Shown here piece by piece: positions 1 through 5,285 of a stretch of 7,845 bases of DNA. The notes under the pieces are model-generated. The model had not been told where the DNA came from. It worked only from the letters and a program-made list of their open reading frames with translations, and ran no database searches. The position numbers and the translations under genes were made by a program. The first letter of the stretch is position 1; each line of letters starts with the position of its first letter. This DNA comes from Anaerolineae bacterium (GTDB lineage Bacteria > Chloroflexota > Anaerolineae > Anaerolineales > UBA4823): contig JAUXFR010000054.1 in the NCBI GenBank assembly GCA_030622805.1, positions 1-7,845 on the forward strand. Reading direction: 5' to 3'.

Positions 1-576
1 GAGTTCGCTCGTCTGGTTGAGACCTACTATGATGTGATTTATCGCCTGGGATTAAAAATGCTCAACAACCCACAGGACGCCGAGGATATCCTGCAGGAGA
101 CCTTCATCAAAGCCTACAAACATCTCGAAGGATTCGATGGTCGCTCTAGTCTGTCAACCTGGCTCTACCGTATCGCCACTAACGAAGCGCTGATGCTGCT
201 TCGACGCCGCAAGCACATCGAAGTCTCCATTAATGAACCATATCAAACACATGGACAGGATCCCGAGCCTATCGATATCGTAGATTTTTGCTGCCTGCCC
301 GAAGGTGAGCTTCTCTCGACCGAGGCACGCATCCATCTGGACCAGGCAGTCGAGCAGCTGCCCCCAAAAATGCGCGTAGTCTTTGTGCTGCGTGACATAG
401 AAGGTCTTTCGACCAGAGAGACCGCAGAGGTGCTGGACCTGAGTGAAACAGCAGTGAAGACCCGTCTTTCCCGCGCCCGCTTGCGTTTGCGCCAATCGCT
501 TTCCAGGTATTTCGGTGAGCATTATGCCTCCGAATTAATGGTCCGCGGGAATAAAACTATTGGAGAGAAGCTGTGA
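1..576 (+). CDS. ECF-type RNA polymerase sigma factor, 5'-partial
   Basis: This is a sigma-70 family, extracytoplasmic-function-type sigma factor that would direct core RNA polymerase to a specific promoter set. The frame is open from base 1 (EFARLVETYYDVIYRLG...), so the true start lies left of the window; the GTG at 34 falls inside the sigma-2 domain and is not the start. Of 191 visible residues, about 1-72 form sigma region 2, with the core-binding DAEDILQETF motif and the promoter-melting segment SLSTWLYRIATNEAL followed by the basic run RRRK. Residues about 118-168 form region 4, with LPPKMRVVFVLRD and the helix-turn-helix STRETAEVLDLSETAVKTRL. An acidic linker joins them. The stop codon overlaps the start of the anti-sigma gene by 4 bases, which indicates translational coupling. 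The family call is secure; the ECF subgroup and targets are not visible. Confidence 0.95.
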   Translation, partial: EFARLVETYYDVIYRLGLKMLNNPQDAEDILQETFIKAYKHLEGFDGRSSLSTWLYRIATNEALMLLRRRKHIEVSINEPYQTHGQDPEPIDIVDFCCLPEGELLSTEARIHLDQAVEQLPPKMRVVFVLRDIEGLSTRETAEVLDLSETAVKTRLSRARLRLRQSLSRYFGEHYASELMVRGNKTIGEKL

Positions 577-833
577 TAGATCACAAGAACTGCCGCTTCC
601 TGATCGATTCGCTGTCCGATTACGTGGATGGGACATTGGATGAAACGTTGTGCGCGGAAATCGATCGCCACCTGGCGGATTGTGAAGATTGTCGTATCGT
701 TGTAGACTCTCTTCGCAAGACGATCTATCTATATCACACCACAGCTCAGGAGACAGGGGCGCCGCAGGAGGTTCATAAACGTCTGTTCCACCGATTGAAT
801 CTGGACGAGTCTCTGGAGACAGGCTCACAGTAG
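573..833 (+). CDS. Zinc-finger (zf-HC2/ZAS) anti-sigma factor, soluble
   Basis: This 86-residue protein is the likely cognate anti-sigma factor of the preceding sigma gene. It starts at GTG 573, which overlaps the upstream TGA, with GGAGAGAAG just before it. Potential zinc ligands are C7, H33, C37 and C40 (the HLADCEDC motif), plus an extra C27. The C-x25-H-x3-C-x2-C spacing equals that of the redox-sensing RsrA family as I recall it. No membrane segment or signal peptide is present, so it should act in the cytoplasm, unlike membrane-anchored anti-sigmas. The C-terminal part (RKTIYLYH...VHKRLFHRL) is helical and probably wraps the sigma factor. Family knowledge says such proteins hold their sigma inactive until zinc loss or thiol oxidation. 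Whether this one senses redox is inference. Confidence 0.88.
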   Translation: MIDHKNCRFLIDSLSDYVDGTLDETLCAEIDRHLADCEDCRIVVDSLRKTIYLYHTTAQETGAPQEVHKRLFHRLNLDESLETGSQ

Positions 834-880
834 TACATTTCGGGGTGGCTAGATTTCCGGTTTTTTTCATTCTATTTAGG

Positions 881-1020
881 GTAAACGACCAACCACATTC
901 TCCATTGGTAAAACAACCATCCGTGTTCCCCTTCAGGTAAATAACCAACCGCGTTTTCCATTGTGTACCCAACCAACCGTGTCCCCCGACGGATAGACAA
1001 CCAACCGCGTTGGTCGGAGG
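881..1020 (+). repeat. Five degenerate 27-29 bp tandem repeats
   Basis: Five imperfect units begin at about 881, 908, 937, 965 and 992 and run head to tail without spacers. Each begins with a GTAAA-like or GATA segment, then a conserved core close to CAACCAACCGCGTT, then a variable pyrimidine-rich tail. Unit lengths are 27, 29, 28, 27 and 29 bases, so the period is not a multiple of three and the array is not coding. It fills most of the 253-base gap between the anti-sigma and zinc-ribbon genes; I see no gene in that gap. It could be a decayed minisatellite or a set of protein-binding sites upstream of the thiol genes. No function is proven. Confidence 0.7.
1000..1014. promoter_or_regulatory. 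Palindrome in last repeat unit, possible operator
   Basis: ACCAAC-CGC-GTTGGT is a perfect 6-bp inverted repeat around a 3-base centre. It sits in the fifth tandem repeat, just before TATGAT (1021-1026), which resembles a -10 box for the zinc-ribbon gene. No good -35 hexamer is present 17 bases upstream. A regulator site is possible but unproven. Confidence 0.3.
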
Positions 1021-1086
1021 TATGATATACACGAACTTCTTTAAGATTTGCAACCTTTTCTCCATTTGTGCATCAAAGGGAACGAA

Positions 1087-1293
1087 ATGGGAAAACATAC
1101 CATAGAGCCACTACTGGAACCTCTTAAACCATTTACCAGTGAGGGGTCTCAAGAGCAGCCAGATTCAGAAGCGATTGAACTGCACGCCGGCGATCTGTGC
1201 CCTGTATGTGGATCTGAGCGACTGGATTATGATGGCTTGCTGAACCTCACCTGTCCCGTATGTGGTCCGGTAGCAGTGGGTTGTTTCACCTGA
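1087..1293 (+). CDS. Small zinc-ribbon protein, function unknown
   Basis: This 68-residue protein has a disordered acidic N-terminal half and a C-terminal zinc ribbon, CPVCG-x12-CPVCG (four cysteines in two CxxC knuckles, roughly residues 38-60), ending in VAVGCFT with a fifth cysteine. The ATG at 1087 is preferred over an in-frame TTG at 1048 because AAAGGGA lies 6-7 bases before it and the upstream extension is unlike coding sequence. I do not recognise a named family. It precedes the protein disulfide oxidoreductase gene by 44 bases in the same direction, so the two may be co-transcribed. A role in zinc or thiol handling, or nucleic acid or protein binding, is possible; none is shown. Confidence 0.8.
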   Translation: MGKHTIEPLLEPLKPFTSEGSQEQPDSEAIELHAGDLCPVCGSERLDYDGLLNLTCPVCGPVAVGCFT

Positions 1294-1308
1294 TAAAAAT
1301 TATTTGTT

Positions 1309-1323
1309 CGCCCCGTTGGGGCG
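1309..1323 (+). promoter_or_regulatory. GC-rich hairpin just before the oxidoreductase RBS
   Basis: CGCCCC-GTT-GGGGCG forms a perfect 6-bp all-GC stem with a 3-base loop. It begins 15 bases after the zinc-ribbon stop and ends one base before the AAAGGAGA ribosome-binding site (1325-1332). No T-run follows, so it is unlikely to be an intrinsic terminator. It could protect or process the intercistronic mRNA or tune translation. Confidence 0.5.
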
Positions 1324-1337
1324 CAAAGGAGACACGA

Positions 1338-2003
1338 ATGACGATAAAACTATTGAACAATGAAGTGATCGAACAGGTGCAGGAAGTATTCGATGGATTA
1401 AGTGAGCCGGTTCAGGTGCTTTTCTTCGGCAAAGGATTCGACTGCGATTACTGTGAAGACACCCTGCAGCTGATCCGGGAAGTTGTGGATATTTCCGATA
1501 AACTTGAATTGACAGAATATGACATCGACGAAGATGCTGCCATCGCCGGACAGTACAATATCGATAAGGCGCCTGGTTTGGTGATCGCTGGACTCGATGG
1601 TAAGCAGATACTGGACTATGGCATACGTTTCGCCGGCATCCCATCAGGTCATGAGTTCAGCTCACTGATCAACACAATGCTTCTAGTATCTGCACGCGAC
1701 TCAGGCTTGAACCAGGAGACACGGGAATTTCTACAGGAACTCAACCAACCAGTACAGATGCTGGTCTTCGTAACCCCGTCCTGTCCTTACTGCCCGCGTT
1801 CAGTTATACTCGCCCACCAGATGGCGTTGGAGAGCCCAATGGTCGAAGCGGAAATGATCGAAGCGACTGAGTTTCCTGAGCTTTCTACTCGCTTTGGCGT
1901 AAGCGGTGTTCCTCAAACCACCATCAACGCAGGAGCCGGAATGGTGGTTGGTGCAGTGCCCGAAGGACAATTAATTGCTGAAATCAATAATGCTCTGAAC
2001 TAA
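1338..2003 (+). CDS. Glutaredoxin-like protein disulfide oxidoreductase (PDO)
   Basis: This 221-residue protein has two thioredoxin-fold halves, as in the archaeal/thermophile PDO family (glutaredoxin-like domain protein). Such proteins make, reduce or shuffle disulfides in the cytoplasm and may serve as thioredoxin-like carriers. The N-terminal half has the active site C36-D-Y-C39 and a likely cis-proline at P79 (KAPGLV). The C-terminal half has C149-P-Y-C152, the classic glutaredoxin CPYC, and cis-proline P192 (SGVPQT). Both redox sites are intact, and the length is normal for the family. There is no signal peptide. ATG 1338 is chosen because AAAGGAGA precedes it by 5 bases; an upstream in-frame start at 1260 would overlap the zinc-ribbon gene and lacks a ribosome-binding site. 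The electron donor is not encoded in the window. Confidence 0.92.
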   Translation: MTIKLLNNEVIEQVQEVFDGLSEPVQVLFFGKGFDCDYCEDTLQLIREVVDISDKLELTEYDIDEDAAIAGQYNIDKAPGLVIAGLDGKQILDYGIRFAGIPSGHEFSSLINTMLLVSARDSGLNQETREFLQELNQPVQMLVFVTPSCPYCPRSVILAHQMALESPMVEAEMIEATEFPELSTRFGVSGVPQTTINAGAGMVVGAVPEGQLIAEINNALN

Positions 2004-2006
2004 ATA

Positions 2007-2074
2007 ACCCCCAAAAAAACCCGGGGGGTCCCAAATCTCTGGGTTTTTGAGAGGATTTCGATTTCTCCTCTCAA
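2007..2074 (+). terminator. Hairpin cluster, probable terminator after PDO gene
   Basis: Three inverted repeats follow the PDO stop. ACCCCC (2007-2012) can pair with GGGGGT (2024-2029). Alternatively AAAAACCC (2015-2022) pairs with GGGTTTTT (2041-2048), ending in a T-run; these two stems overlap and exclude each other. A separate perfect 9-bp stem, TTGAGAGGA (2047-2055) with TCCTCTCAA (2066-2074), follows and borrows two bases of the T-run. The second stem fits an intrinsic terminator best, though its 18-base loop is long. It probably separates the PDO transcript from the OsmC gene. Confidence 0.55.
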
Positions 2075-2144
2075 TCTGTCCCTTCTGTGGTAAATAATTA
2101 ATGGCACTGATTTAAGAAATTATCATTCTTTAGGAGGAACTATC

Positions 2145-2618
2145 TTGGATGTAAAAGTAAACTGGAAGGGGGGGCTGAGCTTCGATGGTACCACAGGTTC
2201 GGGATACACACTCCCATTGGGCGCTTCTCCGGTCGTTGGCGGTGCAGATGATGGCTTCCGTCCCATGGAATTGATGGCGATTTCGCTGGCAGGCTGCACC
2301 GGGATGGATGTGATCTCCATCCTGCAGAAGAAGCGCGAACAGGTGACCAGATTTGATGTGCAAGTGCACGCTGAACGCACCGAGAAACACCCCAAGGTCT
2401 TTACCAGCGTAGCTGTCGATTTCCATGTCTCAGGACACAACATCAGTGAAGATGCCCTGCTGCGGTCTATCGAACTGTCAGCAGAAATCTACTGTCCGGC
2501 GCAGGGCATGCTCAAGCAAGTTGTGCCGATTGAAATCAGGTATTACATCTACGAAGAACGGGGGGATGGAGAGCGGTCTCTTGTCAAAAGTGGGACTTAT
2601 GAGCCTGCCAATACTTGA
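2145..2618 (+). CDS. OsmC family protein (peroxide/thiol-related)
   Basis: This 157-residue protein belongs to the OsmC/Ohr superfamily, whose characterised members reduce organic hydroperoxides with a reactive cysteine pair, working as intertwined dimers in the cytoplasm. The first conserved cysteine is C51 in MELMAISLAGCTGMDV at the start of the central helix. The second is C117 in EIYCPAQGML. Both are present, so catalysis is plausible. It looks more like the YhfA-type OsmC branch than classical Ohr, so the substrate is uncertain. The start is TTG 2145, fixed by a strong TAGGAGG (2131-2137) seven bases upstream; the ATG at 2149 is out of frame. A short AAGAA/TTCTT inverted repeat (2114-2130) lies just before the ribosome-binding site. 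I see no confident promoter in 2075-2130. Confidence 0.9.
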   Translation: MDVKVNWKGGLSFDGTTGSGYTLPLGASPVVGGADDGFRPMELMAISLAGCTGMDVISILQKKREQVTRFDVQVHAERTEKHPKVFTSVAVDFHVSGHNISEDALLRSIELSAEIYCPAQGMLKQVVPIEIRYYIYEERGDGERSLVKSGTYEPANT

Positions 2619-2650
2619 ACTAAAACTCGTTATCGAATAAGACAGCGTAG

Positions 2651-2674
2651 AGGCAGACCATGAAGCCACTGCCT
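2651..2674. terminator. Weak hairpin between convergent genes
   Basis: AGGCAG (2651-2656) and CTGCCT (2669-2674) form a 6-bp stem with a 12-base loop in the 75-base gap between the converging OsmC gene and the SHOCT-like cluster. No T-run follows on either strand, so it is only a candidate bidirectional transcription stop. Confidence 0.3.
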
Positions 2675-2693
2675 TCCGATCACTGATTACTAA

Positions 2694-3071
2694 TTACTCA
2701 ATATAAATCTCGACGTGTTCACCGTCTTCATCGTCAATCACATCAATTATCTTTCCGGAAGCGCCTTGATTAATCGCTTCCACTAACTCATCGAACTCGA
2801 TGCCCGGCGCGTACTGCGAGGCGATGTTCAGACCCGCGTCCACCAGACCGATAGGCAGGTTCACGGTGGCTTTGGATTTGCCGGTGACCATATCCGTGAC
2901 ACGGATTCGCAGCCAGCGCGCTCCCCCAGCCGCATCGCGCAGCGATTTGCGCGGTTTTACCTTTGGTGTTTCACTCAGCGCAGTCAGCAGCTTGGCGCCC
3001 TCCTCCGCTGTGATCTTGCCTTCGTCGATCATGCGCAGGATCCTCATCCGTTCTTCTGTCGATGCCATCAT
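2694..3071 (-). CDS. Small SHOCT-like protein with DGEHVEIYI C-terminal domain
   Basis: This 125-residue soluble protein has two parts. Residues about 6-32 (EERMRILRMIDEGKITAEEG) are a SHOCT-like helical module of the type found at the ends of YvlB and DUF2089 proteins, usually regarded as an oligomerisation or partner-binding element. Residues about 48-125 form a second domain starting ARWLRIRV and ending EDGEHVEIYIE, clearly homologous to the end of the upstream membrane protein. There is no signal peptide or membrane segment. The first of two adjacent ATGs (3071) is preferred because GAGG lies about 9 bases before it. It is the last gene of the four-gene cluster, but the 144-base gap before it is long and holds an inverted repeat, so it might have its own transcript. 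Biochemical function is unknown. Confidence 0.85.
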   Translation of the reverse strand: MMASTEERMRILRMIDEGKITAEEGAKLLTALSETPKVKPRKSLRDAAGGARWLRIRVTDMVTGKSKATVNLPIGLVDAGLNIASQYAPGIEFDELVEAINQGASGKIIDVIDDEDGEHVEIYIE

Positions 3072-3102
3072 GATTTTTTACCTCATTGAACAATTATTTA
3101 CT

Positions 3103-3161
3103 CACCACAGAGCGCACGGAGCACACAGAGAATTATGCGTTTTCTCTATGCTCTCGGTGGT
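3103..3161. repeat. Imperfect inverted repeat of CACAGAG-type units
   Basis: The left arm (3103-3132) contains three 9-base steps of an ACNGAG theme (accacagag, cgcacggag, cacacagag). The right arm (3142-3161) is a degenerate, shorter reverse complement (ttctct...ctcggtggt), separated by about 10 bases. It fills the gap between the two SHOCT-like genes. Short intergenic repeats of CACAGAG-like composition are widespread in environmental bacterial genomes, so this is probably a copy of a dispersed repeat. It could also form an mRNA hairpin that lowers expression of the last gene. Confidence 0.5.
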
Positions 3162-3215
3162 ATCCATAGTGGAATTAGTTCGTGTTGTAGCAGCTAACAT
3201 ATCGTCAAATATTAT

Positions 3216-3995
3216 CTATCCTATATATATTTCTACGTGCTCGCCGTCCTCTTCATCTACTTCGATAAAAACCGGGTTGTCCGGTGTGGCTGAATCCTCC
3301 AATGCATCCAGCGCCATCATAATATCATTCACTGAGGCACCGTGCATATCCGGGATAAAGCCGCCAAAAATACGCATTGCCCAGCGTGTAAATCGTAGTG
3401 GGATTGGCAGGCTGATGGCGATCGTTTGTGGTCGCGCCCCGGGTCTCTGCTTGACGCGCAGATGCAGCCAGCGCGCCGTGCGAGACTGCGCAGCCAGCAC
3501 CAGCACCACCAGACCCAGCGCAAAGAAGGCGCTGGCGCAGATGAAGCCGAAACCAAAACCCGCAGCCTGGAACGCCCACAACATAAACAGACCGCCAACC
3601 ACAACGATGGCAACCCCGATCCAGAGCGGGATCATCCACCACCGCCGCCACTTGTCCGCGTCGGCTGGCCAACTTCGCGCACTGCCTTCGCTGTGAATTT
3701 CCGCATCCACTGCTTCCGCTTCAGAACTCGCTTCAGCCGGCGCTTCCTCAACGGGGGGTGTTTCTGCATCGGACGACGCTTCTTCCACATGGGGAAGCGC
3801 ATCCCCTTGCTCAGCCACACCCGTTAGATGTATTACGGCAGCCGGTGCCTGTTCTTCCTGTTGTACAACTACTGCTTCGTCTGGGGGCTGCTGCGTATGG
3901 CTCAGCTCTTTCAGTAAACGCAAACCCTCTTCCGGGCTGATCTCTCCGCTATCGATCTTATCCAAGATCTGCATGCGTCGGTTCTGTTCCATCAT
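3216..3995 (-). CDS. SHOCT-like membrane protein with two TM helices
   Basis: This 259-residue protein starts with a SHOCT-like module (residues about 5-32, RRMQILDKIDSGEISPEEG). An acidic Ala/Pro/Glu-rich linker (about 36-115) follows, probably disordered. Two membrane helices come next (about 119-140 and 147-169, the second preceded by GFGFGF). The C-terminal domain starts ARWLHLRV (174-181) and ends EDGEHVEIYIG. With a short hairpin between the helices, both the N-terminal module and the C-terminal domain should lie on the same side of the membrane, presumably cytoplasmic. The C-terminal domain is shared with the next gene, which lacks the helices and linker, so the two are paralogues. ATG 3995 has GAGG about 8 bases upstream. 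Only 12 bases separate it from the preceding stop, so co-transcription is near certain. No enzyme motif is seen; a scaffold or sensor role is inference. Confidence 0.85.
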   Translation of the reverse strand: MMEQNRRMQILDKIDSGEISPEEGLRLLKELSHTQQPPDEAVVVQQEEQAPAAVIHLTGVAEQGDALPHVEEASSDAETPPVEEAPAEASSEAEAVDAEIHSEGSARSWPADADKWRRWWMIPLWIGVAIVVVGGLFMLWAFQAAGFGFGFICASAFFALGLVVLVLAAQSRTARWLHLRVKQRPGARPQTIAISLPIPLRFTRWAMRIFGGFIPDMHGASVNDIMMALDALEDSATPDNPVFIEVDEEDGEHVEIYIG

Positions 3996-4007
3996 CTCTG
4001 CACCTCG

Positions 4008-5255
4008 CTACGCCTGACCTTCAAGGGCTGCCAGCAGATGCTCCGCCTCATCGGGCGTGATCTTTTTCTGTTCGAGCATTTGCAGGATCATCAATCGTTC
4101 TTCTTCGGACACCGGCTCCTGTGCTGGGGTGGAGGGTGTGCCAACTCCGACCGTCCAGGCTCTGCGCTTACGCCCACGCCGGCTGGCTGCCCTCGCCTGC
4201 ATCTCTTTTTTACGCTTGGCTGCTTTCAGCTTGCGTTCCAGCTTCACCTGCGCCCGGCGCATCTTTGCCTGCGTCTGCTCGGAGGCCTGCTCGCTGCGGA
4301 CACGCCACTGCTCCATGATTCGTTCCATCTCCTCTTCGGTCATCCCCGAACTGCTGATCGTAGTGGATAAACGTTCGAATTGTTCGTTTAACTGCTGGTT
4401 CATCATCTCCATTTGCATTTCGATCTGGGCTTCGACCTGTTCGGCTATCTGATCCCCGAAGTCTTCCGGCAGCGGGGCATAAGTTTCATCTTCCTGTCCG
4501 TCCTCCCAGCTTTCAAACGCAGAAAAGTATACGGCACCCCCGGCGGAAAGTTTTATACCAACATCGCCATCCCCCAGTGTAAGTTCGCAATCTCGCTCTT
4601 TGACCGCCTGCGTTCCCTCCGGCAGCCTCAGGCGAATCGATTCTGAACGGCTGGTCAGCTTTAGTGCGGCGCTGGCTTCCTGCGGGATACGGCAGTGTAG
4701 GTTGCCGTCAGCCTTAATATTGTATTCGCTCCCCAGCAGTTTGCTGAGGCGTAAGCGGGCGTTGCCATTAGCCACTGTCCGGATGCCGCCATCTACATCC
4801 CTGAGGTCCAGATTACCGTTCACCAGTTCGACCTGGCAGGCGCCCTGGACGCTGCGCAGAGTCAGATTGCCGTTGACTTTACCAACCTGCACGTCACCAG
4901 AGACTTGCTTGGCAGAAAAATTGCCATGCACCGTTTCAACCTGGATGCCGGATACGTCTTTCAAAGCAAGATGACCATAGACGCTTCCCATAGTGATCTG
5001 GTCATGCAAATACTTGGCGCGTACAGCAGCGTGAGCCGCATCAATCCGCAGATTGGCATCGTGGGGCATGCGTACAGTACAATCGCTACTGCAGCTCAGC
5101 CGCACCACATCGTTCTGCTCTTCCAGCTTCAGGTTGTTGGGTTGAGCCGTGGCGGTTACTTCTTCCCTATCCCAACCCCTCAATGTCAGGTTTCCATAAG
5201 CTTGTTCAATGATAACTTCCGGTGCTGAACTCGTGGCTACTGTAATTTTATCCAT
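4008..5255 (-). CDS. DUF4097-like beta-repeat protein with C-terminal SHOCT-like module
   Basis: This 415-residue protein begins with a DUF4097-like (YvlB-type) beta-repeat region, about residues 1-245. Short strands recur every 17-18 residues with a G-N/H pair: G94-H95, G111-N112, G129-N130, G147-N148 and G164-N165, in phrases such as VNGNLTLRSVQG. This suggests a small right-handed beta-solenoid. A long charged helix or coiled coil follows (about 270-355, first Met/Gln/Glu-rich, then Lys/Arg-rich), then a basic patch RRGRKRRAW. Residues 384-415 are a SHOCT-like module (EEERLMILQMLEQKKITPDE). No signal peptide or membrane helix is visible. In YvlB proteins as I know them the SHOCT-like module is N-terminal; here it is C-terminal. 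ATG 5255 has AAAGAGGT 6 bases upstream, and the gene starts 30 bases after the DUF2089 stop. Function is unknown; related proteins accompany envelope-stress regulons. Confidence 0.87.
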   Translation of the reverse strand: MDKITVATSSAPEVIIEQAYGNLTLRGWDREEVTATAQPNNLKLEEQNDVVRLSCSSDCTVRMPHDANLRIDAAHAAVRAKYLHDQITMGSVYGHLALKDVSGIQVETVHGNFSAKQVSGDVQVGKVNGNLTLRSVQGACQVELVNGNLDLRDVDGGIRTVANGNARLRLSKLLGSEYNIKADGNLHCRIPQEASAALKLTSRSESIRLRLPEGTQAVKERDCELTLGDGDVGIKLSAGGAVYFSAFESWEDGQEDETYAPLPEDFGDQIAEQVEAQIEMQMEMMNQQLNEQFERLSTTISSSGMTEEEMERIMEQWRVRSEQASEQTQAKMRRAQVKLERKLKAAKRKKEMQARAASRRGRKRRAWTVGVGTPSTPAQEPVSEEERLMILQMLEQKKITPDEAEHLLAALEGQA

Positions 5256-5285
5256 GCAAAACCTCTTTATCGGCTTTTTAAAATA

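Noticed and set aside
841..872. Intrinsic terminator after the anti-sigma gene
   Set aside because: There is a T-run (861-867) but only a 3-bp stem could be found before it.
881..1020. CRISPR array
   Set aside because: The units abut with no unique spacers, the repeats are too divergent, and no cas gene is present.
535..1098. Minus-strand open frame of 187 residues
   Set aside because: It is antisense to the anti-sigma gene and the tandem repeats; its Gly/Trp-rich text comes from the repeat array, and it has no recognisable domain.
1260..1337. N-terminal extension of the disulfide oxidoreductase
   Set aside because: It overlaps the zinc-ribbon gene, would be read through the GC hairpin, and lacks a ribosome-binding site, while ATG 1338 has a strong one.
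2101..2115. Four-codon leader peptide (ATG GCA CTG ATT TAA) before OsmC
   Set aside because: It is too short, has no ribosome-binding site and shows no attenuator context.
2114..2130. Fur-box or similar operator before OsmC
   Set aside because: Only 5-bp AT-rich arms (AAGAA/TTCTT) are present; the match to any known regulator site is too weak.
2800..3696. Long plus-strand open frame of 298 residues
   Set aside because: It runs antisense to two SHOCT-like genes, across their intergenic repeat, and its translation is Ser/Arg/Ala-rich with no domain. The minus-strand genes have family motifs and ribosome-binding sites.
4038..5228. Several plus-strand open frames of 65-131 residues
   Set aside because: All lie antisense to the DUF4097-like gene and show no domain or ribosome-binding site; they are reading-frame shadows.
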